DNA of 64,000 bases from assembly GCF_008831285.2 (NCBI RefSeq), contig NC_045144.1, positions 10,765,672 to 10,829,671 of the forward strand. Reading direction: 5' to 3'. Numbering within the stretch: position 1 is the first letter of the stretch; the number at the start of each line of letters is the position of its first letter. Below, in pieces: positions 1 through 10,759 of this stretch. The position numbers and the translations under genes were made by a program. The DNA comes from Nymphaea colorata. Its lineage: Eukaryota > Streptophyta > Magnoliopsida > Nymphaeales > Nymphaeaceae. Under the pieces are notes generated by a model. It worked only from the letters and a program-made list of their open reading frames with translations, was not told the DNA's origin and did not search any database.

Positions 1-2147
1 TGTTAAAAGCCATCATGCTCTCCGCAATCTCATTGATTCCAATCCTTTGTGCAAGTTCCGACCTGTTCAGAACCCAATGGGACAAATCTGACACTCAAAT
101 CGAGGTAAAAAAAAAAAGATATTCCAAGGACAAGCAGTTTCACTTGTAACCAAGACCTATTTGTAACCAAGACCTAAGTTCTTGACAAACTAACCCCACG
201 TGCTTCCCTCCACCTGCATTCTTGTTCCAAGAACCTAGCATTGATTGCATGACCATCAGTGCAACCGAATCTGGATCTGTCCAGGATGCTCCACTAAATG
301 CAACAGCAAATTGTGCCAGTGGTACATCATCATCTATAATCCTAACCTAAATCATTGATATAGAAGTCACATGATTGGTTTGACTCCAGTAAAGCATATG
401 AACACATTAATAGCCAGGATAGAAAAGTGAACGAAACAAACCTCAGATCCAGTAAAAGTAGCCGGTTCTTTTTGCACCAACTGGGAGGCTGTAGTAGGAT
501 CATTTGATAGCTTTGTAAAGAGTTTCTTCGCTTGTGCAACTACATCCTCGTGCTTTACAGCACCAGCTGCAGAGATAACCTAGAGATAATGCAAAATGAG
601 GTCAAACACAAAGTCCTACTAAGTAACTAAGGTACCAAATACAAAAAAAAGAACATAGACGAAAGTAAAACAATGACGATGAATTGCTTAGTCAAAGAGA
701 GAACCAAACCATTCTAGGAGCTGTGTAATGGGTAGAGATATAGTTCTCCAAATCAGCCTTTGTGATTGTCTTGATATTTTGAGCAGGGCCTAGTATCGTC
801 CTGCCAAGAGGAGTATATTGGAATGCAGTAGCATGCAAATGGTCAAAAATGACTTCTTCGGCCTGGCTTTCCACCTACAAATACGACTGTTGCATTATGA
901 GCATTTATATTAAGAATTCACAGGTAAGATCAATATATCTAAATATGAAGAAAACTTAAAGGGCAGATTCCCAATAAACATGCACTATTGAAGCTATTGC
1001 AGCAAATAATCCAGTCAAGCTATTTATTGGTCAACAGATAAGGAGAAGATTCCTTCTGGAAATGCATTGCTAAATATAACCAAACCATCTAGCTCTTCTA
1101 TATCATGCATGGATCCGTCAGGTAAGATTATATGGAAGCAGAAATCAAAAATTTTAAAAACAAAAGTCCTGGATTACCAGAAATGAAGACAAAAGAAAAT
1201 TAATAATACTAACTAATCAAATCTCGAGAAAATGCAACTCTAATTCTCTTTTCTCATTACCAAGCTGAGGATAGGCAAAGCCTTAGAAGACTACACCAGG
1301 AGCCGCACCCGTACATGTAACTCTTTACCACCTCTAACATGGGGCCCTTTTCCAACCCCCTAACCAAATGGGCGGAGTTCTGGTTACAATTTCGGCGAGG
1401 ATAAATAAATATGCAACCCTTTAAAAAGATGCATTAAAATCAATAGTTCAACAGGATGATGAAAAGTATCTGATCGCTGCCCACCTCTTCCATTTCGCGA
1501 AGGATAACGTCTCGTTCCCGATTGATCCGTTCCTCGCTAAAAGACGAGTTCTGGAGAATGTCCGCCAATATGTCCAGAGCTACCGGCACGTCCTTGCCCA
1601 ATACCTTCGCGTAGTACGTCGTCTGCTCCCTCGAGGTATATGCATTTAGGTGGCCACCCATATTCTCGATCTCCTCCTCCAGCGCCCTCACCGTCCTCTT
1701 TTTCGTTCCCTTGAAGATCATGTGCTCCAGGAAATGCGCCGTCCCGTTGGTATGTTCGGACTCGAATCGGCTGCCGGCATCGATCCACACCCCGACCGTC
1801 GCCGTCTTCGAGGCGACGTTCGACTCCGTGGCGACACGCAGGCCGTTCGGTAGGGTCGTCACTCGCGTTTCTGGCGCCGAGAGAATCCCCGTGTGATCGA
1901 CGAGCAAGGGCTCGGGGTTCGCATGCTGGAGGAAGCGGGGGTCGGGGTTCTCGAGCTTCCGGAGCTTCGACTTCACCTCCTCGGCAAGGCGGTCATAGAT
2001 CATGACATTGGGCGCCGGAGGCGACGCGGGCATCTCAGAGGATGCCACCGCCGGCGAGTAACTAGAGAAGACGCGGTTCGTTCGGACTAACCAAAGGCAG
2101 GAGAACGAGCAGATCCTAGACCGACGGACGAGATTGAGAATCGCCAT
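1..2147 (-). CDS. MPPB: Mitochondrial processing peptidase beta subunit, 5' part (3' end off window)
   Basis: Beta subunit of the peptidase that removes presequences from imported mitochondrial proteins; in plants it is also a core subunit of respiratory complex III. Exons on the minus strand: 2147-1485, 874-710, 579-442, 346-195 and 62 to beyond base 1, all GT-AG and in frame, giving 393 residues of the usual ~530. The N-terminus is basic and hydroxyl-rich, as expected for a mitochondrial presequence. The zinc site HFLEH (residues 138-142) belongs to the inverted M16 motif HxxEH, with E218 in REMEE a likely third ligand. Later exons read [19 protein letters not shown] and [18 protein letters not shown], typical of the plant protein. 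The start is the first in-frame ATG ahead of the presequence. The catalytic motif is intact and I see no disabling change. The rest of the C-terminal domain lies left of the window. Confidence 0.96.
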
Positions 2148-3051
2148 TTTTCTCCCTTCGACTTCTCTGCGCGCCTGTTTTGGGGAGACCGCTGTTTAGG
2201 GTACGGCGGTACGCCGGATGGGAGCTGCACCTCCAACGAGCGAGGAAGCGCGGACTCAACAACGCGCAGTCGCGCACACTACACAGGCTAACGGAGGGGC
2301 ATTTTGGTCCTAGATCACGGAACTGGATTTGAAACCTATGGGAACTTGACCCGAATCAATCTAGGAAAAGTCCTTCCTCACTTCATTCCTACTAACTTCG
2401 CTTTCCTGTCCTATTATAATTAGTTGATTAAATCATTAGAGTGTTTGAGTACGTCTCTAATGGCTGTTTGAATATGTAGGAACACCCCAGAACGAACAGA
2501 ATATGCGAAGCCGACACAAATGACAAACAGAAGACAAGCGAAACAGCAAAGACGAAGAACAAGAGGTATGAAAGGCTAAAGCGTTCTTGATGCATACCTT
2601 CCTACCAAGTGGTCGAGGGCAGTAGCAAGCATGGCCGAGAAGGGCCGCAAGGGCCGGGCCGCGTCAGCCAGGCTTGCGGTTGCTACCATAGAGAGTGCCG
2701 AGATACCAATGGAGGTTAGCGACAAACTTGAAGTTGATGTAGCGGGCGATGTGGGCGGAGCATCATCAAAGCGCTGACCGCGGGCTGAAGACTTCAAGGC
2801 AGCTCAAGCACGGGTACAAGACCTAGATCCGGCTGAAACGAGTTCAAACCCAGAGTCTAGTCCTACACCCAGGTCAAGCGTGGCAGCCTAAGGCCGAACT
2901 TAGGCAAATTATGTGGCTAAGCCCTCACGAGTTAAGTTGAACTCAATAATCACCGAGTCTGGGCAACACCGAGACAAGTCCCCTCCTCGAGCTCACAAGG
3001 TTCGAAGGGTTCAAAGTTTGAGACGTATTGTAGGTACTATTTTCCCTTATG
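2148..3051. other. Intergenic, upstream of MPPB; no gene seen
   Basis: The first ~200 bases are GC-rich and should hold the MPPB promoter and 5' leader on the minus strand; I see no clear TATA box. The remainder leads into the LTR-like duplicated sequence that starts at 3052. Short open frames here lack family features or codon bias. Confidence 0.5.
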
Positions 3052-3541
3052 CATTTACTTTAAGTGAGTCGTTTTATGTTTTAAGTTCAGTGTCTCGATT
3101 CACTTAGTAGAACGGTTCTATGTTGGGTATATAAACCCTTTTGTAAGTCATTTCTCATTATCGAATAATAGAATTTGAAGTTGTGTGTGAATTAGCTTGT
3201 CTCTCTCCTTCCTCTGATCGACCTTACCGGCGATGACCGGAATTTGCAAAATCCAACCCGTGGTTCTAGTTGAAGTTCAAAAAGACTTGAATTCGATCGC
3301 ATTTACTTTAAGTGAGTCGTTTTATGTTTTAAGTCTAGTGTCTCGATTCACTTAGTAGAACCGGTTCTATGTTGGGTATATAAACCCTTTTGTAAGTCAT
3401 TTCTCATTATCGAAGAATAGAATTTGAAGTTGTGTGTGAATTAGCTCGTCTCTCTCCTTCCTCTGCTAGAGCGGTGACTGGAATTTGCAAAACTCCAACC
3501 GGTGGTTCTAGTTGAAGTTGGAAAATACTTGAATTTGATCG
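3052..3541 (+). repeat. Tandem duplication of a ~247-bp LTR-like unit
   Basis: Unit 1 (3052-3299) and unit 2 (3300-3541) are near-identical head-to-tail copies; each starts with catttactttaagtgagtc and ends in gaatt(c/t)gatcg. Each carries a TATA-like tatataaaccc followed by a leader-like stretch, as in the U3/R region of a plant LTR. I infer a duplicated piece of an LTR retrotransposon; no coding part of it is visible nearby. Confidence 0.75.
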
Positions 3542-3730
3542 TAGGAGGCCGTCGGAAAACCTCCTAAGGCATCTTCATCCTAGGTGTAATCCCCGACAGA
3601 ATTGCATACCTTTTCTCGGTGCAATCTCTTCAATCCTGGAAAAGATTAGCGGCCCGAAGAAGATTTCGAAAAGACTTGGAGAAGATCGTCTCGTGATTCT
3701 AACCGACTAGTACCTAAGTGACGACTTTAA

Positions 3731-6700
3731 GGCCCGTTTGATGGGTGGTTGAAATTCACCGAAGGAGGGAAAATTGGTACGGGCGGGTGAAATTTCACCC
3801 GCCCGATTGAAATCCCGTCAAACGTTTAACCCAGAAGGGAGCGGGTGGAATTCCACCCGCTCGAAAGTCCGAGCTCGGAGCTCGGACTTTTGAGTGGCGC
3901 TCGACCTCCCTCCTCAGCGCACGACCTCCTTCGGCAGCTCACATCGCACCGCAACTCCTCCTCCCTCGAGCCTTCTCACATCGCACCAGAGTGGAAGGAG
4001 GTCGCACCGTCGCCGCTGCCTCTCCGGTCCACCGCCGGTAGGCTTTTTTCCTTTCTCCCTCTGATTCCCTCCCTTTCTCTGATGCCCTACTGCTCTCTCC
4101 TTCTTCTCCTCTGTCGCTCTCTCCTTCCTCTTCTACCGCATGCTTGATCGCTCGCCGTGCACGGCCACCGCTCTGCCTCCAGCCATCGCCGTGGTTCTTC
4201 AAATTAGGGCTTCGAAGACTCATCCTTCGATTCTCTGCCTTCCTCTTCCACCGCTCGCCCCATCTCTCGCTGTGCACCGCCGCCGCCGCTCTGCTTTGGA
4301 TGATAGTCACAGCTTGCAGGGAACTTGAGTTCCTCGATGTGAGAGGCTGTTGGGATGTGAAATTGGACGGGGAGGAGTGGCTGGCCAAGAGACAACTGGA
4401 GAAGGGCTTGAAGGGAACTTGAATTCCTTGATGTGAGAGGCTGTTGGGATGTAAAATTGGACGGGGAGGAGTGGCTAGCCAAGAGACAACTGGAGAAGGG
4501 CTTAAAGGTTTTGGGTCCAGAGGTGGTCGATCCCTATGAACTCCTGGTTTGGAAGATTAAACGTGAGTTTCTATTGATGAAATAGGTTCGTCTTCCCATA
4601 TCCATTTAATTCCCCTGCCAAGTTATATCATGTGAAGGGTTTTGCAAGTTACTGCTTGTTGAACTGAATTAAATCGCTGGAAGTTGAAAGTTACTTTTTT
4701 GTGGTCTACAGATGCTTGTTTGAACTAAAGTGTTGCTTAATTCATTAAGTTGATTGATTATCTGTTGTCCATATCAGTTCACATATACATATCAGAGACC
4801 GTCTGCCACAGTTGCCTCTCTGCGCCGTTGCCTCTCTGCCACAGGTGCATAGGTGTTTGATTTGGGCGTTTGGGCTTGTAACCTTACATTGAAATTTCAA
4901 AGGGGATTTTGCCTTACATGTTATCCACATACACCAAAACTGTTTGATATCTTGATTTTTCTTTTTGATATTGAAAGGAGAGTGACTTAACTGCTCGTTA
5001 GAATGTTGTTCTTCCAGTGCCAGAACAAATCTTCAGCACCACATGCCCTGGTATTTACACATAGGAGGTGTAAAACCCTTTTATCATTTTAAAAGTTGTC
5101 AAATAAATGATTTCTGTTTGTGGTATTATTATTTGTTCGAAGGACTCCAACCTTCCTTGATGTTGAGATTCAATCATGCTGTAAAAAATTTGAAAATGTT
5201 CAAGAACTTCATATCTTGATTTCATAAAGAAAATCTATGTGTTTTTCTGAAAATCATTGATAGAAGAAACAAAATATAAACTTGTAGCCACTGTATCATC
5301 TCAAAAACACGAAACTTTTAGAAGCTGGAAGACAGTAGCAGTGAGTGTTTGTTGTGCATATGTGCCAGGTAAAGCAAAATTGGAAAAAAATTTCTCGTTT
5401 GACTTAATATGCAGACTGCTGATTTACTTCGTCTTCTTCACCAATCATCCTCTCTGCTGTCACTCGAGTCTGAAACACTACTTTAAATTAAGGTGAAAAT
5501 ACAACATTACAGTTGTCCATGCGTTGTTGTTGCTTTTGATACTCATAGAAGGTTGTCATGAGTGCATGCATGTGAAGAACAATGTCATCAATTTTGTAGT
5601 TGAAGAAATTAGCAGCAGTTTCAAATTACCTTTCTCGGCTACCCATTTGCAGCAGAAATTGATTTGACGACATTCTTTGTATTCAAGTTTTCAATATGTG
5701 TACTCATGTTTTTCACATATGCGTTGCATCAGGTTCAACAATTAATCCAGATTATCAGATGTGCATATATATTTAGAAGCAGAGGGAGAAGGAATGGTCT
5801 GCCGGAGCTTTTGGCATTATTAATCGGTCATGGTTCCCCGGTAGCAGTTTTACCTGTTCAGTTGGTGCTCCTATTTGCATCTAAGCAACTTCTTCCTTTG
5901 GTGGACAGAGGTTTAGCATGGAGAGATTAATCAACATGATTCTCTTATATCTTGTTCTTAACATGATTCTCTTATATCATGTTTTTACATTTTTGACAAT
6001 GGCTGCATTCGAATCATTCTTTATTGTTTTCAATCACAGTAGCAAATGCCAATTTCTTCAGTTCCTCCTCTTGTCTTTCTTCAATTCCTTCCTTTGGTGG
6101 ATTTGTAATTCGTCTTCCTACTTTCATTCTCACGATAATTACGCAAATAAAACTAAGAGGAACAGTTGATGTCATGAGGATTAATTGGCTCTGCATTATA
6201 GTCGGATCTAAACATAAAGAGAAGTTGAAAAGCTTGTAATTTAGTGTGATCACCAGCAATCTCGGGCCAATACCTGCCGATTTCCCATTTTTTTTAAAAA
6301 ATAACTAAAGAAAGTTTAAGCTAATAAAGAAAACTAAAACATATCTTATGTTTTTGAAGAACACACATGGGCCCGTTAAGTCTTAGCAATGGTCCGATAC
6401 AATGCGATGATAATGTACATGGCTATTGAGTGTACATGCATCAAACATATCACTTTTGAGTAAGCAGGATGAGTATTTCATTCCATATAAATGAATGGTA
6501 AGGTTTGGTGTGGAACACACACACTCAACATTTTGTTCTTATTTGTTTTTGGATGGTAGGGGCTACACCCTAAACATTTTATTTTTTTGGAAAATCATCT
6601 TCCAATTTTTTCTTAAATCAGATTTGGAGAGGAGAAGACACAAAAAAAACAACATTTACCACGTTAAATTCTTCCTGTGCATCAAAAAGGGTTAAATTTA

Positions 6701-6897
6701 CCACGTTAAATTCTTCTTATGCATCAAACAAAATTAAATTTACCACGGTAAATTTCACCCGCCCATCAAACAGAGCCTCAGATTGGAAGAGGGAGAAATT
6801 TCATCCTATGAATTTTTCTGAAAAAATTTACCATGGTAAATTTACCGTATTAAATTTAACCCGCCCATTAAATTTAACCCGCCCATCAAACGAGCCC
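3731..6897. mobile_element. Non-autonomous inverted-repeat DNA transposon (3.2 kb) with captured gene fragment
   Basis: The left end reads ggcccgtttgatgggtgg and the right end, reverse-complemented, reads gggctcgtttgatgggcggg. Both are flanked by TTAA (3727-3730 and 6898-6901), a target duplication of 3-4 bp depending on where the ends are placed. The TIR start GGCCCGTTTG resembles PIF/Harbinger-type elements (TTA/TAA duplication), but the family is not certain. The right end is complex: subterminal copies of taaatttaccac and of the TIR-like cgcccatcaaac recur at about 6750-6897. No transposase is visible. The interior carries an F-box gene piece at 4321-4586; the rest (about 4590-6300) holds no recognisable gene. 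Confidence 0.7.
4321..4586 (+). pseudogene. Captured 3' fragment of an FBW2/SKIP1-like F-box gene, internally duplicated
   Basis: The sequence encodes ELEFLDVRGCWDVKLDGEEW then, after the second copy, KVLGPEVVDPYELLVW and a stop. This matches the C-terminal LRR and tail of plant FBW2/SKIP1-type F-box proteins, which recruit substrates to SCF ubiquitin ligases. The first copy is preceded by a splice-acceptor-like cttgcag, suggesting the exon edge was captured too. A 94-bp tandem duplication (4321-4414 and 4415-4508) breaks the frame, because 94 is not a multiple of three. The F-box and most LRRs are missing. It lies wholly inside the 3731-6897 transposon, so I read it as a transduplicated fragment without protein function. 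Confidence 0.7.
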
Positions 6898-9320
6898 TTA
6901 AGTTGGTTTATCTCTATTGGACAATATCTCATGGTGAGAAATCGAGTCGATCATAGGAATTCACCGATAGACAGCGGGTCGAATTGCTGGGAACCCCTCC
7001 GTGGATCAGGTAGAGAAACTCGTCCACGACAGCAACAACCCCTCCAAAGTCTATCTTGAAAGCGCACCGCTGGTGGGCCCCAAATCGCCAATCGTCGTCC
7101 GACTAGGCTGCTGGCCGACAAATAGCAGGCAGAAGATTACGGCCAAATCTGAAGCAATTGGCACCTGAGTTCGACAAATGGATTTTGCAGATAGGATCGC
7201 CCAGGCTTCAGCGTTCTCCATGCGAAATTCTAGCTCGATCAGACCAAAGACGGGTGAGAACAAGCCACAGCCGGAATCCCCTTTGCGGTCGCTGGATAAA
7301 CTCAACGCTGCTACTTTTCCGGCCTCCCTCCTATCATGTGCCATCATTTCCGCGCATTCCCAAATTGCCCAAGGTTGATTTAATTCGCTACTAAAGTCTG
7401 ATTTAATTAATGAGGGCAAATCGATACTTTTGGTAACCCCCGAGTTAAGAAGAGGGCACGAGCTGCGAACGTTACACTCCGCAGCCTTCCTCTTGAGCTC
7501 CTCGTCATCAAGGCGGGAGTCACCACTCCCCTCACCGCATTCAACCTTAACTGTTCATCCTCCGCATGTCACACATCCACTGCTCCAAGGCCACCTCCTG
7601 ACCAACGTGCGCACAAGAGGATTAAATCCTCTCCACCTCCTCCACCTCGCATTCAAGATGAGATCTCTCCTTCGTATGCCAAGTGTCCCTCGTCGACCCC
7701 CTAGCCTCCATTACCTTGTAACGCCCCTAGCAACTTCACGAGAACCTTAGCCTTCTCTTCCATAATAACTGACCCAATCACTCCACGCGAGTCCACCGTT
7801 ACTCCCCATCTTGCCTCATCATTCCTTAGCCTTAAACACCACTCCCATAAGCATTAACCTAGCCACCCCTAGCCTTAACTCCCACTCCTTCTCGCGAGAC
7901 TCTTGGATTGTCTCCCTAGCCGAAACCAGCTCCATTATTGCCCATCACCCCATCTCACATTAACCCTCTATCATCGGCCTTAACCCCCTCTTCAGCAGCC
8001 GCCAGCCACCTCTTGCCTTACCCAATCAGTAACCGCTTAGACTTAGCTCAACCTAGTCCTATCTGAGCTCAACCATCCAGCCGAGCTCACCAACCCTAAA
8101 CCAGCCTACCTCTGGTCCTTCAATTCCCATTGGATAATCGAGAATAAGAAGGCCAGGAAGTGGGCCCGAACCCCTCTATTCTAGCCTGAACCTACCTAAC
8201 CCACACTGAGTCCACTTCCTTCTTCCGAGCTAGGCCTGTCCCCTTGGAGTCCAGTCGCTGGGTCCATCTCCAAGGCCAGATCGTGAACAGCATCGGCGTC
8301 CTGCAGGCACCATCACTGTCGCAACCTATGCCGACGGCAGCCGACATCCTACGCATGCGTGTAAGGCAACCTCGGCCAGGCGAGCCGACGTCCTGCCTTC
8401 CTCGGTGCCCCAGCCGCATCCGTTTCAACACACAGCCGACCGAGGCCGACCATAAGCAAGACCACACCAAGTGCCCAAACCGATAGCAACCAGCTCTGTC
8501 ACCCAGCAGTGCCGAGACCTCTCGGCCAACTCCTGCAGATATGCAGGCGTCCTCGGCCAGGTGGGCTGAGCCCCATTTCTATCTTGCTGTGATATCCGAG
8601 AAGTGGCTTTGCCACCGGTATTCTCTCAGATCTTCTTGCTGAATAGACAAAACTCCTCTTTGGCCAAGTAAGCTCTATCTCCCCCTATAGAACGTGGGTA
8701 CTGAGAGTGCTTGTTTTTCCAAGCTGGGCTATAGCCTATTACTACCTTCGGCAGCCCCTCCGAGGCACCTCACCAAGGACACGGCTGCGGGTTACCGAGA
8801 CCTCCCAAGGGAAAGGGTGTGGTTTGGCCATTCTTAGGCATGAATGTGCATGGTTTGTATGTGGATGTGAGTGAGTTGCGAGAGAATATTTTGTATCGCT
8901 TACGGTTGTACAAGCCTTGAACCCCATAGTTTTGTAGTAGGAGATAAGCTTGGGTTGGGATTAACATCCTTGTATCTTTGACCTAGGGTACTATTAAGTC
9001 GGAGTTGTTGTAACGGTGGGAACTTTTGTAAATATAACTTGTTTTAAGTTTGGACTTTTGGCTCCCGCGAGTGATCCTAGAGTCTAAACTCGAGCGGAGA
9101 ATTCGCATGGTCGGGTCTAGGTTCTCACCAATTCTCGAGCGCTCGGTGAACGCAACTTGAAGGCTTACCACGTAAGCCTTTTGGCCTTCATCTCTTTCTC
9201 TCTCTCTCCCCCTCCCTCCCCTACAAACGAAGTCTCTCTGTCATGTCACACCTGCGCAATCTCTTTTTGGCCAGTGATGGTTTGTGCCATCGATCTCTTT
9301 TTGAAAGTTCATATACATAC

Positions 9321-9353
<33 letters not shown>

Positions 9354-9930
9354 TGATGGCATCTTTTTTTAAGTCAAACACAAATTAAACAAATCGCTCG
9401 ACTGGTGTGGGCCGTCCAACCCTAAAGTGTCTAATGCTCGAGCGAACATCGGGTGCCTTCCCCTTCTCTTCAACAAGGGCGACAAGGGGGGAGGCGATGG
9501 CCTTCCCCCACCTTTAAAAAAAAAAAAAAAAGTTTGGGCAGGGGAGGCTATCACCTCCCCCAGGTGGAGACCTTCCGCCGCCCTGCCGTTACTGGCAACT
9601 GCCAAGGACGCCGTGCCAGTGAGGACAGTGTGGCAGGAAGTCGCTGCCCGAAGGAGGCAACAACGTCCACTGCCCAAACCATTTTCCAATAAAAGCAAAA
9701 CAGAAAGAGTCAAAGAGGCTGGCGGCGGCAATAGCCCCTTCTCAAACAGGTGGGGAAGGCGTCGCCTCCCCAGTAAAAAAAGACAGTGAGAGAGAGGAAA
9801 AAAGAAAAAGGAATAGAAGGACAAAACGAACGAGAACGAGAAAACGTGAGAGTGAGAGTGGTAGATCGAGAGAGTGAGAGAGCAAGGGAGAGAATGGGAG
9901 AATGCGAGTGAGAGATCGGCAGAGGGTCAG
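6898..9930. other. C-rich, gene-free, LTR-like anonymous sequence
   Basis: Open frames on both strands are low-complexity Pro/Ser/Leu/Arg strings from C- and CT-rich DNA and match no family I know. The segment after 6901 probably continues the LTR-like sequence split by the transposon at 3731-6897. A CT-rich run lies at 9190-9225, TA/CA dinucleotide runs at 9320-9353 and a poly-A run at about 9516-9531. Confidence 0.4.

Positions 9931-9933
<3 letters not shown>

Positions 9934-9960
<27 letters not shown>
9934..9960. repeat. (GA)n microsatellite at end of a 180-bp purine tract
   Basis: From about 9780 the plus strand is almost pure purine, ending in uninterrupted (GA)n. It directly precedes CTCGAGCTCGA-rich sequence of the type found at hAT transposon ends (9961-10135). 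Confidence 0.9.
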
Positions 9961-9962
<2 letters not shown>

Positions 9963-10135
9963 CAAGGGTGAATAACGTGTCGAGCTACTCGAGCTCGACC
10001 CGTAAGCGAGTTTGAGCTGCATCATGTGTTGAACGAGTCAAGCTTGAGTTCACGAGTCAACTCGTTTAACTAATCGAGTCGATTTCGAGTTCCCAGAACT
10101 TGAACTGTTAAAGCTCGACTCGGCTTGAAAGTGTC
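9961..10135. repeat. hAT-type subterminal CTCGAGC-rich block
   Basis: Starts near agggtgaataacgtgtcgag and contains many CTCGAGC, GAGCTCG and ACTCG words, like the ends of plant hAT elements. A second, better copy lies at 14104-14360 in the same orientation. I could not find a matching inverted end or an 8-bp target duplication. Confidence 0.4.
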
Positions 10136-10339
10136 ACCAACTTGTTTTTTAATTAAAAACCCAGTTTTCAAAAATGTCTCTGGCCGGAAACTCGCTTTTG
10201 TGTTTTCACTTTTCACTTTCCTTTTTGTTCTCCCCTTCTTGTCCCAAAACTTCTCCCTCTCCCATTTTGAAACTTTTTCCCCCATTGCAACCCTAACCTA
10301 ACTCCTAAGATGCTCCGCCCGTGGGCCGCTTTAGTCTTC

Positions 10340-10510
10340 AGCCTTCAAGGTCATCCGGCAGCTCTGCTTCAGCCTTCAGCCTTCAAGGTTCCTATCACAA
10401 CGGCAACTCCACTTCAGCCTTCAGCCTTCAAGGTTCCTGTCGCAACTGCAGCTCCGCGTCAGCCTTCAGCATTTGAGGTTCCTATCGCAGCCAACTGCTC
10501 TGCTTCAGCC
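10340..10510 (+). repeat. 45-bp tandem repeat coding for a 15-residue motif
   Basis: Three to four units of 45 bp, each beginning (c/g)ttcagccttcagccttc, lie inside an open frame starting at 10310. The frame would encode LQPSAFKVPITTATP, LQPSAFKVPVATAAP and a diverged third unit. The frame later runs into a (TC)n tract at 10573-10603. I do not recognise a protein family and see no promoter, so the repeat itself is the only firm call. Confidence 0.6.
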
Positions 10511-10570
10511 TTCAAGATTCTTGCATGTGCCTACAACAAAGAGGCCAAGTTTCATACGTGCATGTATGCA

Positions 10571-10572
<2 letters not shown>

Positions 10573-10603
<31 letters not shown>
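10573..10603. repeat. (TC)n microsatellite
   Basis: Uninterrupted TC dinucleotides, readable directly. Confidence 0.95.
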
Positions 10604-10605
<2 letters not shown>

Positions 10606-10759
10606 CTTTCTTTTTGCATTTTATTCAGCCCACTACATTTTATTCAGCAAAGAGGGCAAGTTATTTTTGGCACATATCGTTGGAGGCACATGGGCTAGGG
10701 AGGAAATCGTTCTAGTAAAAGGAAGGAGAATAGTATGCCTCAAGTTCGACTTTAGGTAA

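Noticed and set aside
3939-4388. 149-residue minus-strand open frame with MASHSSPSNFTSQQ start
   Set aside because: It is antisense to the duplicated F-box fragment, and the repeated N-terminus simply mirrors the 94-bp tandem repeat.
9369-9824. 151-residue minus-strand frame and overlapping plus-strand frames
   Set aside because: Low-complexity GC- and A-rich sequence open on both strands; no domain, codon bias or splice context.
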